From: Boesenbergia rotunda
Lineage: Eukaryota; Streptophyta; Magnoliopsida; Zingiberales; Zingiberaceae
Length of the DNA: 64,000 nt
NCBI GenBank assembly: GCA_024364735.1
Contig: JAGFNQ010000946.1
Span: 823,763 to 887,762, forward strand
Reading direction: 5' to 3'
Part shown: positions 32,538 through 43,620 of the stretch, in pieces
How the letters are laid out: the number at the start of each line of letters is the position of its first letter
How positions within the stretch are numbered: the first letter of the stretch is position 1
Program-made: the position numbers and the translations under genes
The notes under the pieces: generated by a model
What the model was told of the DNA's origin: nothing
Database searches by the model: none
Seen by the model: only the letters and a program-made list of their open reading frames with translations

Positions 32538-35004
32538 TGTTAGTGATATGAGAGAAGTGTCCTAAGGCAATCGCCTTATGATTGTAAACATTTATTTTAA
32601 TAAATGATAATTCACTATTTGAGTGTACATGTTTGTGTATTTGATTGGGATCTTAAACTCATCTACTGAATGTCCGCAATACAACTCACAGCATAAGAGA
32701 ATTTGTGATGGGATCACAACTTGTGATTATCTCTAAATGTGCAAATGTGAAGTATTGAAAATATCCCTAGTCGATGAATTGATAAAAACGGACACTATCA
32801 ATTCTGTTGAGACTAGCATGGGTTATTCTCTAATCAGCTGATTCTCACTGGCTGGTGACATTGGGATGTCCGGAGATAAACATGGATGCTAGTTAAGGGA
32901 ACTAGTTCATTGGAGTGACTAGCTGTAAAACTTCATATGGTTATCTATATAGATATGTCAATGAAGTTCTTACTGCGGCTTAAGTGCGATGTTCCTTTGA
33001 CTTGCGGTGTTCAAGTCATCTTGGTCATGGAGACTTATACTTTAACATCTTAAGCAAGCATCTCCAAGGAGGTGTGGACCCAGGATGATTGGGTATGAGC
33101 CGAAGTGCCCGAAGATGTTTGAATAGCCTACAAAGGATTCACCACTCCTTGCGAGGAGTTGTATACCCAGGCCTATCGTCGGATTGTTACTCAAAAAACC
33201 TCTGGCCAGAGTATATCATGTTTAGAGTGAGAGTCTCTAAAATACATGAGAGTAATTAGAAATCCAAAGGACGAGAAAGACACTACTTGGGCTAGGTGTG
33301 ACGTAGTCAGCCTAGTGGGGACTGACACCATAGACCGTGTCCTAAACCAAGTGGGTATAAGGTGGTGAAGGGAATGAGGCACGATTCATTAGAGCTGCTG
33401 AAGGGTTTCAGAATAATTTCTTCTGAGGTCAAACCGTTGATCTTTCGATTAATTGGGGATCATGATGTACTACTAGGTGTCACTCATGATCGTTCTATAA
33501 TTACTTGATTATAGACGGCCAACATAAATCGAAAGCCTATTTAGTCACATGCACTACGAGTAATCCGAGGGATTTAAAACGAGTTGAAAATTGGATTTTC
33601 CGATCAAGAGAAATAAGTCGAATCTGAGTTAATCAGAGGCGCAATGGAAGCTAAAAATGGCTAAGTCTTTTGAAGGCTTTTTGGGTGAATTAAATGAGTT
33701 TAATTCGCGTTGGTTCGGCTCGGTTCGGGCCGACCAAAGAGGGTGCCAAACCTCCTTGAAGTGGCCGGCCACCTATTGGGGAGAAAACCAATTAATTTTG
33801 GTTTAATTAATAAAGTAAATCTAGCACGATTTATTTTATAAATTATGGATAAATAAATTTGTATAAAGAAATTTATATAAATAAATTTATAGAAATTTAT
33901 TCTTTTTATGGAAGTTAAAATAATCCATGAATTGGTTTATTTTAATTTTATAAAATCAATTATGAATTGATTTTTCCATAATAAGAAAGTTTATAAATTT
34001 CTTATAAAATTTATTTCATAATAAAAGGAGAGATTAATTAGTTTTATTATAAAGTTAGTTATAATAAAATTCATAAGAGAATTTATAGGATAAATTTCTT
34101 ATGATAACTAATTAGTTTTATTATAAAGTTAGTTATAATAAAACTTGGTTTAAACGAAAAAATTCATAAGAGAATTTATAGGATAAATTTCTTATGATAA
34201 CTAATTAATTTTATTATAAAGTTAGTTATAATAAAACTTGGTTTAAACGGAATAATTCATAAGAGAATTTATAGGATAAATTTCTTATGATAACTAATTC
34301 CGTTAATTCCGTTAAGAGGGAGACTTGGCAAGGGAGATGCTACTATATAAAGGAACCAAAGGCAAGCCCTTAATTCCAATTGAGTTGTCAAGAGAAGTAG
34401 CTCCCTCTCTCCCTCTCTTTCTCTTCTCCTTTCTCTTCTCCCCTACCTTAGGGCCGGCGCCCTCTTCACCAATTAGGGTCGGCGCCCCTTCCACAAGCTA
34501 GGGCCGGCGCAACTCCTCCCATAGAAGGTGGTTGCCGTGAGCTTCAAGAAGAAGAAGAAACAAAGCAAGAAGAAGAAGAAGCGGATAGCGACTCCTCTCT
34601 TCCCGGAATTCGATTCCGTTTTCTTGGTGGTTAGTTTCCTTTTCTTCTCTTGATCTTCTTTGTTGTGCCTATAGAGAATCTAGTAGTTCTCGTCGGCACA
34701 AAACTCATGACTTTGCGAAGTCATCCCGAAGAGAACTCGGCGTGGACGCGAATAGAGGCGGAGCTTCCAAGGGACGCTACGGTTGGATCTCGTCCCTTAC
34801 TTCGAGTTACGAGAGGTATAATGTAAATTAGTTTACTTTTCGTAAAGTTTTATTTTATGATTATGTCAACACACTATAAGGTTGCATGCTAGATACGAAG
34901 TTAAAATAATTTAGGAAATTATTTTATGCAAACTCTTCCGCTGCACGTAAAAATTTTAAATTTTACGAACTCGTATCCTTATCAACATGCACCCGGTCCC
35001 AACA
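32538..35004 (+). mobile_element. Solo LTR, 2467 bp, TSD CTTGG
   Basis: Begins TGTTAG and ends CCCAACA, flanked by CTTGG at 32533-32537 and 35005-35009. No primer site, gag or pol is inside, and no internal duplication of its ends, so it is a solo LTR left by recombination. A TATATAAAGG box is at about 34344. An AT-rich module of about 95 bases (CATAAGAGAATTTATAGG ... CTAATTA) occurs three times at about 34070-34300. Family not recognised; the orientation is inferred from the TATA box. Confidence 0.85.
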
Positions 35005-35134
35005 CTTGGCACATAAACATCGCAAGGACAAGAGCCGGCATTCCTACTATCAAAAGCTATTACAAAATCAAGGCATAGCCCCTCTTCAACAAAAGAAAAT
35101 AAAGAGAGCCCTCTTAATAACAATTGCTTTCAAC

Positions 35135-36504
35135 TCACGGAGCACGGCTGGTCTTCTTCTGGGACTTGTCCGGAAATAATGAGTTGGCATATTCTTTAAG
35201 GCGTTGTATGCGCCGCTGAGTTGCCTTCAGCACGGATGCTTGGACTTCATATTTTTGCTAGAGCCAGCCCAGCTCCGCAACACAAGCAGCCTGTTCTTCC
35301 TCTTTGGCCTTCAGGTCAGCCCGCAGAGTGAAGATGACGCGGTTTGCTTCAAACAGTTGCATCTTGAGCGTAATCAATTTCTCAAAGTTCCAAACTAATC
35401 GCACCGCCTGTCGAAGAAAGACAGCAAGAGTCAGAATCGAAGAAAAGAAAAACAGAAGCAACATCTTTCATAAACTGAGGCTTCTTGGGTCGACCTATGC
35501 GCTTTCGCCTGAGCATAGTTTCCGGGCTCTCGCCCGAGCAGAGTTTCTAGGCTCTCGCCTGGACGAGGCTTCAGACTCCCTGTCCAGAGCAATCCTCGAA
35601 CACGAGTCACTAGCCAGTGCCCCGCGGGTGACGGCATTCGGAGAGACTGGCCCAGGAGAGCTAACAGCGGCATCGTCACCAACAGAGGCCCATATCCTGG
35701 GAGAGGTTGGTGAGAAGGCAACCAAAGGTACTCCCCAGGCTGGCATTGGCAAGGACAAGAGCTGTCTGATAGTAGCCCCTCCAATGTTAGCCGAGCCAGT
35801 ATTGCCAGCCGACCCCCATATAGAACCGCCCTGGGTCATGGGGCGAAGGGCAGTAGGAACGCCTTCCTCCGGATGCCTCGCTGGTGCGAACATCCAAACC
35901 CTCCTCAACAAGGTAGAAGAAGAGGAAGCCCCGCGAGTTGTGACGCTCGGGGAGACTGCCCTTGTCGAAGGGGAGTAAGCATTAATTCCCTCAGCAAAAG
36001 AAGGCACCAGAGGGAAAGCCCCCGACTGAGGAAGGGCAACCTCGCGAGTCGGCGGAGGAGGAGATACCTTGTGACCAAGCGGAGAACGAGTGAGCCCAGA
36101 GGGGAGGTCACACAGGAAAAAGAAGGAGCCACGACAGCAGGTTCTGTAGAAGCCGGCACCTTGGCTCGCTTCGCTCGGCGGGGAGGGTCGGAAGCACCAA
36201 GTGAAGATGAAAAGGTAGCCGAACGAAGCAGCTGACGGCGGGTTTCCAAGGGTAGGCCATCCGTATCTGAGACCCCTATACTGGAAGTCGGCCTTTTCTT
36301 CATTGGCTCCTTCCCCTTACGAGAAATACCTTCACGAGGGGAAGTGGTGGTCTTAAACACCCTCGTCGGGGGAGGGGAACTCGGAGGAAGCATCATTTCT
36401 AGATGCTCCCAATCTATGTCTTCCGAGGACGAGAGGTAATAGTCATTTGAGATAGTATAAGGTCCTTTTAAGGAGAACAGCTCCTCGGATGAGTCAGAGG
36501 ACAT
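35135..36504 (-). pseudogene. G2 antisense gene 1 (Ser-rich, coiled coil)
   Basis: Unrecognised gene opposite to the element. ATG 36504; the N-terminus is acidic and Ser-rich (MSSDSSEELFSLKGPY), then a basic stretch (RRAKRAKVP), then a Pro/Ser-rich region whose frame changes near 36100. After a probable intron (acceptor TTCGACAG at about 35409) a coiled coil follows (FEKLITLKMQLFEANRV, LRADLKAKEEEQAA) with one stop near 35258; the frame then runs to TGA at 35135-35137. The layout (Ser-rich head, coiled-coil tail) resembles antisense ORFs of Tat elements, whose function is unknown. Confidence 0.6.
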
Positions 36505-36879
36505 CTTAAAAGATAGCTGGAAGGTGGAAGGGGGTCTCGGTCCTACTGATGTTTGGGATGAAAGTGACCCCGGTAGTCGCCGCCTATATATAGGAGAGGG
36601 CGAGCGATCTCATCCGTTCACAACCTGCCTCGGTAAATCGCAGGATCGAACGATCGTCCTCCACTACAGCATGGGGGGAATATCGAGAAGTAATAAAACA
36701 AGAGGGGGAGGGCAGCGTAAAGCTACTCATTGCCCGAGGTGCCCACGACGGGTGATAGACGTTTCGCTGCCCGATGCGTCATTCAGCCATTGATGCGTTC
36801 AATCACTAGTTAATGCAGCCGTCAGGAGTGAGGATACGAATCGCCCCGATAGGATAGCTGAAGAGAAATAAAAGGGTCA

Positions 36880-37215
36880 GCTCCCACAAATACCTTAGTT
36901 CAGGTCCCGGTCGGACGCGTGGCGACCCACGCTCCCCGGGCTCCGACTCAACCAAGAGGATGAACTTTCACAAACAGGCCAGCTTCCGCAAATCCCTTGG
37001 TTCAGGTCCCGGTCGGACGCGTGGCGACCCACGCTCCCCGGGCTCTGACTCAACCAAGCGGCTGTACCTTCACAAACGGGCCAGCTCCCGCAAACCCCTT
37101 GGTTTAGGTCCCGGTTGGGTGCATGGCGACCCACGCTCCCCGAGTTCCGACTCAACCAAGTGGCTGAACCTTCACAAACGGGCCAGCTCCCACCAATTCC
37201 TTGATTCAGTGGCTC
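36880..37215. repeat. Tandem array, 102-bp unit
   Basis: Slightly over three copies of a unit marked by AGGTCCCGGTCGGACGCGTG, starting at 36902, 37004 and 37106 (period 102). It lies between the two antisense genes. It shares the core GACGCGTGGCG..CCCACGCTCC with the 77-bp array, so the two arrays may be related. Confidence 0.85.
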
Positions 37216-37416
37216 ACATGACAGAGGTGTAGCCCGAGCCGAGTGCTTAAACTGTTGTTCACTCGGATCATCAGCACTCGACAACAAGAGCAGTTGTAAG
37301 AAGCCCAAGTGGAAAGGGAAATTTTTCATTCGGCAAGGTAAAGAGGTTACATAAACAGGGGCCCATTGCCCTTACATGTGCACAAAGAAGAAAGACAAAA
37401 ATAGGAGGCCTAGCCC

Positions 37417-39816
37417 TCACTTAAACGGCTCTCTAGTTACATCAGGCAAGTCTTTACACATATCTTGAAGCCGCACGGCGGTGGGAGGTAGATCGGAAAG
37501 CAGATACCCACCAAGCTTGAGTTGGCGGATGACGTTAACTCCCTGTTGCATCATTACGGCCATGAATCGTTGGGAGATGTCGGTAGTATGGGTCGGGGCA
37601 TTAATGCACTCGAGCCTGTGCTCTTCCAGGCGGGTGGCTTCGGCCTCCTTGTAGGATCAAAGCTCTGATAGTTCTGCTCTAGCCGCCTCCCACTCGGATT
37701 TCTCCTTCAGCAGCTACTCCCGCTCCTCCCTCTGATCTCGCAACAATTGGTCCTTGGAGGAGAGCTCCCGGACAGCTCAGTTATTCTTTGCATTTGAACC
37801 ACGGCCTCGGCATCTCGGGCTTCCAGTTGGGCCCGAAGGGAGTCATGGGCAGTAGATGTCTCCTGGAGCTCCGTCTTTGCCTAAATCAACTCGTCCTGGG
37901 CCTTCACCTGAAGAGCCCGAGCCTTCCGCTCAGTATGCTTCAGTGCGGAGAGCCGGATATTTGTTTGGGACACGGCCTGGTGCGCCGTCTCGATCTAGCC
38001 GCTCGCAGCCTCAAGCTGCTCTTCAGAGAGAGCCAATCGATCTTGTAAGGCCTGAACCTCGGCTCGCAAGTGATTCAGAGGGGACTCGTCAGCAACAAGA
38101 TCAGAGTGCGCTAGTTGGGTCCTTAGGCACTCCACTTCTCTCTCGGCCTTAGCTCGAGCCGAGGTCTGGGTCTGGAGTGACATGGAAAAGTCATGGCAGT
38201 CTCCTAGGAACTGCAAAACAGATATCGATTTCGTGATTAAAAAGCTGAAGGTTCGATAGAGGACCTGGTTCGTCTAGGCATACCTGAGTGGCCTTGAGAA
38301 AAAAAGCATCTGCTTTGTTACGAGGGCCTTGGAAGTAAGACTCCTTGAGTCCCTGAGCATAGCGGTCGGCCACCGACCCGTACAGGCAAAGATCCTGATG
38401 TCGGTCGGGTAGCTCGCCCAGGGGCATCTTCAAGTGGTGGTTAGCCCGAGTGGGCACCAAAAGGTGCATCATCGGATCCTCAGCTGGATCCTCAGCAGAA
38501 GGAGTTCCCGATTTATCGGGCATGGGCGTGTCAGGAGTATTGGAAGAAGCAGAAGGGTCGGCGGTCGGGGTGATAGGAAGATCGGCCGCAGAACCAACGT
38601 TGGAGTCAGTGGCAGAAGTGATTGTTGGCAGGTGAACAGGGGAGTCGTCAACAAGTGTGACGGCAAGAGGATCAGCAACAGGAGCCACGAAGGGCACGAT
38701 GGCCATGGAGACAGAAGGAGCTCCCAAGTCGGGAGCCGCTCTCTTTTTCTTCTTCTTCTTCTTCTTCTTCTTCTTCTTCTTCTCCAGACGTTTGCTGGAA
38801 GAAGGGTGGCGCGAGTCCCCCTGTCGGGGAAGATGCTCGTCGACGCTTGGAAGAAGCACGCGGTCTGATGGTTATAGGTGGGGCGGTCTCGGAGGTGATG
38901 GGAACTGACTCCGGTACAGTCAGGGTCGGGTTTGCCGAGGCGTCTTCCGCCAAAGCACCTCTTCTAGCAGCCAACACAGAGGTGACCCGAGTCTGTAGCT
39001 CGGCCTTATCCAGCTTGAAGCCTTCCCTCAGAGCCGTAGACAGTAGCATGGGAACTGTGAAAATAATATAAGCTCATGCATGATTAAAGGATATGCATGG
39101 AACATACAGTGAGGCTTACCAACTACAGACAGCGAAGGAACAGGACTCGGGCTAAGACCAAAGGTGGAAAGAATCCCCTCCTTTAGCAGATGACCACCAT
39201 GGAAGTGCCTATCCTCTAGCTCGGTTGTGACATTCAGGTAGGCTGCGGAAGTGCGATAGTGTCGAGGGAGGGCATCAGAAACAGGAAGTCCCTCGATCCA
39301 AGTTGTGAGCCAGCCCGGGGCAGAGATGGGCCCAACGAAGAAGTAACGCTCCTTCCATCCCTTGTTGGAAGTGGGAAGATTCAGGAGGAATGAAGCCTTG
39401 GCTCGGGCTTGGAAGAAGAAGTCGTCCGCTTCTTGCTGTTTGGGATAGAAGAGGTAATGGAAATTCTTCGGTTCTAGGGGAATCTTGAGTAATGAGAAAA
39501 CGATGACCGAGCCACACATTAGACGTATGGCGTTGGGAGCCAGTTGAGGTAAGGGAATTTGGAAGTAGTCGCAAACGGCGGAAAGGAAAGGATGAATGGG
39601 GAAACGGAGACCGGCTTGTAAATGGTCTCGAGATAAAGTAATGTAGCCCAGGGGGGCAGAATCTGGCCGATCAGTCGACTTTGGCAGGAGTAGCCGATAG
39701 GCAGAGGGGATTAAAAAGTCCGACTGTATTTGTTCCAGGTCATGAGTGGCGAGGGTAGTTATCATGGTAGAATACCAGGGCCGAGAAGGGGATGGAGACA
39801 AGGAAGAAGAGTCCAT
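37417..39816 (-). CDS. G2 antisense gene 2 (putative gypsy-type transposon protein)
   Basis: Multi-exon gene opposite to the element, homologous to the antisense gene of G1. Exon 1 is 39816-39120 (donor GTAAGC), exon 2 starts at 39054 (acceptor TTTCACAG), and the phases match. It encodes HPFLSAVCDYFQIPLPQLAPNAIR and FHYLFYPKQ, the pattern of the putative gypsy-type transposon family (PF04195, from memory). Exon 2 continues with a Ser/Pro-rich part and a poly-Lys run encoded by a TTC microsatellite (38747-38783), across which the frame changes. A further intron runs from the GTATGC donor (about 38286) to the TTTTGCAG acceptor (about 38217). A long coiled coil then runs to TGA at 37417-37419; stops near 37995 and 37655 suggest decay. 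Function unknown; expression would be antisense to the element. Confidence 0.68.
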
Positions 39817-40276
39817 CGGATAAGAAGGAGACGCGAAGCTAACCAGTGGAAGGAGTCGCCGGAGGAAAGTCGAGGAGGAGCAGCTATCGGGGCTCTAGCA
39901 GCACTCAAATCGGCGGAGAACGATGAGGAGTTTTGAAAGCATAGAGAAGAAAAGGCAGAGAGAGGGCTTACTTATGGGAATAGGCGAGGGATGTTGGTCG
40001 TTCGATGAAGAACGGGGAAAAACGTGCGACCTCGCCACAGCCGTCTGATCAGGCTCGGGTGGTGTGTATGATGGCAGAACACAGACATGGGTAGAACACT
40101 CGCGGAGGGCGAGGGCATATCCGTTGGTCTGCGAGCGCAAATGGCTTAGGGGCGCGAGGCTCGTGCCATTAAAACGGCAATCAATGAGAAGATACGCCCG
40201 GTTTCCAAGGGGTGCGCCAAGCTCGAGCCAGAATCGGGGTCCAGTCAGTCGGACTACGTGCCTCCTTCGACTAGAC

Positions 40277-40292
40277 TTGAGGGGGATGCTTA
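40277..40292 (+). other. Polypurine tract of G2
   Basis: TTGAGGGGGATGCTTA directly before the LTR start TGATCC; same position and sequence as in G1. Confidence 0.72.
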
Positions 40293-41340
40293 TGATCCCG
40301 AGCCAGCTTGCGTGTAGCCTGGCCCGGCAGCCTGGCGCCTAGTCAGAAGGAAGATGGTTAGCGGGTTGTAGAGGCCCGTCGGATAGGTGTCGAGCGGGCT
40401 TAGGCCCCTGAACTTACATGTGGTGGCCCACGCTCTTTAGTATTAGCCTGATCCTGAGTCAGATGTTTATGCTCTAATACTCCTCCAAGTTTGGCTCCCC
40501 GCCGATGCGTGGCGGCCCACACTCCGGGGGTAAGCTCGAACCGGAGGAGGCGTTACTTAGTGCCCCCCAGTCGGCACCATCATAGGCCCTCAGCCGGCCT
40601 CATCATTCGGTGCCCCATCCGGCACCCTCATAGGCCCCTAGCCGGCCTCGTCACTCGGTGCCCCAGCCGGCACCCTCATAGGCCCTCAGCCGGCCTCATC
40701 ACTCAGTGCCCCAGTCGGCACCCTCATAGGCCCTCGGCCGGCCTCGCTACTTCGTGCCCCAGCAGGCACAACCACTCCCTGACACCAGACTACCAGAAAC
40801 CGTACGGGATCGGCGCAGGACTGAAGCCATCCTAGGCTTAAGCGACGGATATCTCGCCGAGGTATTGATCTTCCTGCCATATCCTGTCCCCTAGTACCAC
40901 AACCATATACCCTGATGTCAGGCCGAGCGACATCCAACGGCGCCAGACCTTAAGTTGACAGTGCCCCTTTCCTTAATACAGCATGTGGCACTTTATCCTG
41001 CCACCTCTGGGCATGCATTACCTTGTCCTCGCTATATGACAACAGGTGGCAGGCGGGGCAAGAGCTATCAGCTTCCCCGGCTATATAAGCCTCCTCACTC
41101 CGCATTTCTCAGGTACGTGTGATAGTGCAATTTCATACTGTTCTATTGCTTTCCATCGCCACCGTCGAATACTGACTTAACCGTCGAAGTGCCTGGCCGA
41201 GGACTTTTCCTGGCGGGTTCTAACGGTCTTTGTCTTGCTGGCTAGAGGTGATCTAGCTCGTTAGACCACCTCAGCGACCTCGCTCTCCCCGGAGGCTCAC
41301 TCAGCTATAGGGGCGTCCAACTCACTTCGCGACAAGATCA
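40293..41340 (+). repeat. 3' LTR of G2 (1048 bp)
   Basis: Starts TGATCC and ends AAGATCA, followed by GTGAG. It contains four to five copies of a 48-50 bp unit (GTGCCCCAGTCGGCACC / TAGGCCCTCAGCCGGCC) at about 40558-40765, more than in G1, and a TATATAAG box at about 41086, placing transcription start near 41115. Confidence 0.9.
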
Positions 41341-41345
41341 GTGAG
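41341..41345. repeat. Target-site duplication GTGAG (right) of G2
   Basis: Matches 24475-24479 and directly follows the LTR end. Joined across G2, the flanks restore the end of the foldback arm seen inverted at 57842. Confidence 0.85.
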
Positions 41346-42427
41346 AATTCATATTTACCAAAAAGCATTTTATGATTTATTTTTATCAAAGCACGTGTGT
41401 AAAATCAACTTATTCTTTTTATATCCCTCTCGTCAATAACTCCTTTTTATAGTTCATTTTTTAAGATATTCAAACCACTTTTTCATAGTTTGATTTTAAA
41501 ATAATAAAATATAGTTCGGATGTAGATATTCTCATCTTCTTTTACCCTATATATCTCTTCTTACCTTTAACTCGACCAAGCCCGAAGTTTTTACTATATT
41601 TTATTGTGATTATGAAAAGATTAAGAAATAATTAAAAGATTATCTTATAAATAATCATTAAGGTCCTTTTGCTCAAAATGAATTTATTTCAAACACTTTT
41701 TGGTTTGAAATAAGGATATAAATAGAAAATAGAAAATATCGAAAAATATCAACAAAATAAAATAAGGAAAGATATATAAAATATAGAAAAGAAATAAAGT
41801 TCGTAAAATTATATATATTATAAATATATAAAATAGTCTTAAAATAAAATGTATATGTGTAAATTAAGATAGATTAGATATCATCGAAAAAATTATTAAA
41901 AATCAATTGAATTTCATTTCACGTTCAAAAAGGGTCTGAAATAAATTTATTTCAGACACTCTTTGGGTCTGAAATATTTCATTTCGGGCATAAAGAGGGC
42001 CTGACATTTTTTATTTCATGCCCAAAGAGGGTCTTAAATTTTGTTATCTTAGCTATAGATGTTATCTTGGCTGTTCAACAAAGCTACTACTTTAAGTTGT
42101 CATTGGATTTTATTAGAAATATGGACTGAGAAAACATAAATGTGATGCATCAAGAAATTTTCATATGACATTGAGAAAATACTGAAATGATATATTTGTC
42201 TTAGACATCATTTTCATGTATGCACATCCAGGAACTACTGTCATTGGATTTCTGTATATGTACATCCAGGCACAAATGTGTTCCTACTGACTCTCATAAA
42301 AAGTTAATTCATCATAGTTTGTGGACATGTGACACGATTAGATATTTGAAAACTAAACCCGTGAGAAATCTAATAATCTTATCTTGTAAAATCTTGTCTT
42401 CATTTTAACTTTCTTTTTCAAACTAAA
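41346..42427 (+). repeat. Foldback element, left inverted arm
   Basis: AT-rich non-coding sequence that matches, inverted, 56966-57842 followed by about 48110-48288 (interrupted there by Sirevirus D). Shared landmarks in the same order: AATTCATATTTACCAAA, ACCCTATATATCTCTTC, AATAATCATTAAGGTC, the GGGTCTGAAATAAAT motifs, GGAACTACTGTCATTGG. Cut at about 42427 by the LTR of Sirevirus C. No ORF of note. Confidence 0.8.
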
Positions 42428-43311
42428 TGTTATAGGAGCAATCTAGGTACCTTAGGTTTTGATTTTAGGGCAAAGGTTTAAGTTAGGATTATTGTTGTAT
42501 TTCATGTTGCATTATGAGAATACAAGATACAGGTACGAAGGAGAAAAGTCCAAGTGACATCTTGGCAAAGGAAGTCCCGACAATAATGGTCGAGGCCGAA
42601 GGAATCTCCAGAAGACAAGGCATGAAGGATGGAGAGACATCCGAGGGACGCAAGACTGATGGAGGAGGCTAGAAGGCTATGTCTAAGTTGGTCAGGCGAG
42701 GACGAGTGTTAAGTGACTATACTCGAGGTTAAAATCCTAGGTTTAGGGTTTGGGCAGTCGACTGCTACTTGGAGCAGTCAACTGGTGTTGGGCACAGAAA
42801 GATCAGTCAACTGATCCTTTGTGCAGTCGACTGGTGTCGGCTGAAATTCAAACGTTGGGTTGTAACGTTCGGATTCGGTTGGAACCACTCGACTAGTGTG
42901 GCACCAGTCGACTAATAATGGCTAGTTCAGTCATGAGCTCTATTTAACGGAGCTCGGTTTGGCTAGCTAGAGTTGACGAAATTGGCTTTGGTTAAAGGAC
43001 AATTATTAGTCTAAGTGCTCAGGTGAGTGTTGCGGGTTGTGGCGAGGTTTCTCCGCCCACAAGAAGTTACACGAGCTAGCCGGAGGCTTTCTGAGGAGTC
43101 ATCCATCGACGGATCGGGATCGTCCACCTTATGGGCAGTCGTGAAGTAGGAGCTTTATCTTCAAACCACGTTAAATTAGTTTGTCTTCCTTTGCGTTAGT
43201 TTTAGTTTATATTATTCTACTTGCACAAACTAACCGCGAAGGAAGAACGAGTGAGGAAGTGGGTGAACAGGCTATTCACCCCACCTCTAGCCAGCGCATC
43301 AATTCCCAACA
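42428..43311 (+). repeat. 5' LTR of Sirevirus C (about 884 bp)
   Basis: Ends CCCAACA two bases before the primer site. It contains a family-specific palindrome, AGTCGACT (CAGTCGACTG and near variants, about eight times between 42757 and 42915), directly upstream of a TATTTAA box at about 42948. The C-rich TATTCACCCC motif near the end (43273) matches those of the A and D LTRs. The start is inferred from TGTTA and is less sure. Confidence 0.75.
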
Positions 43312-43313
43312 AG

Positions 43314-43325
43314 TGGTATCAGAGT
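43314..43325 (+). promoter_or_regulatory. Primer-binding site of Sirevirus C
   Basis: TGGTATCAGAGT, one mismatch to the initiator-Met tRNA site seen in B, D and E. Confidence 0.85.
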
Positions 43326-43379
43326 CGGGGTCGCTCATCTACGGACTAACCGCCGGGAGAGCAAAAGCGCTAGAGGAAG

Positions 43380-43620
43380 ATGGATTCGGAAGGTCCACTA
43401 GGATGGGATACTCGAATCCCACCTCTATATGATCAAGACGACTTCGATTATTGGAGGAAGTGGTTGGAGACTTGGTTCCAAATGGATTGGGACCATTGGA
43501 CCGCATTGGAGGTTCTATTCGAACCTCCAACGGACAAAAAGGGAAAACGTCTCCGACCTCAATATTGGACAAAGGATCAAAAGGAGGAAGCGGAGTCGAA
43601 TAAAGAGGTAACGAGAATTG
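43380..43620 (+). pseudogene. Sirevirus C gag, first part
   Basis: ATG 43380 begins copia Gag (YDQDDFDYWRKWLETW, YWTKDQKEEAESNKEV) and runs open up to the insertion of the solo LTR at 43621. The gag continues at 46577 in a sequence-compatible way. Confidence 0.85.

Larger units (their letters stand above)
24480..41340. mobile_element. Gypsy complex G2, head-to-head, single TSD
   Basis: A 16.9 kb Tat/Retrosat-type gypsy complex flanked by GTGAG. The left arm (24480-26488) is minus-strand: U5 remnant, part of RT, protease, gag remnant, primer site, U5 remnant. The right arm (26489-41340) is plus-strand: protease remnant, RT, RNase H, integrase, tandem arrays, antisense genes, 3' LTR. Both outer ends are therefore the same LTR 3' end (22 identical bases), in inverted orientation. 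A 2.47 kb solo LTR (32538-35004) was added later. Confidence 0.85.

Noticed and set aside
36524..36793. 89-codon plus-strand frame in G2
   Set aside because: No domain; it lies just upstream of antisense gene 1 and overlaps its probable leader/promoter.
40491..40835. 114-codon His/Pro/Ser-rich frame
   Set aside because: Product of the 48-50 bp repeats in the gypsy LTR.
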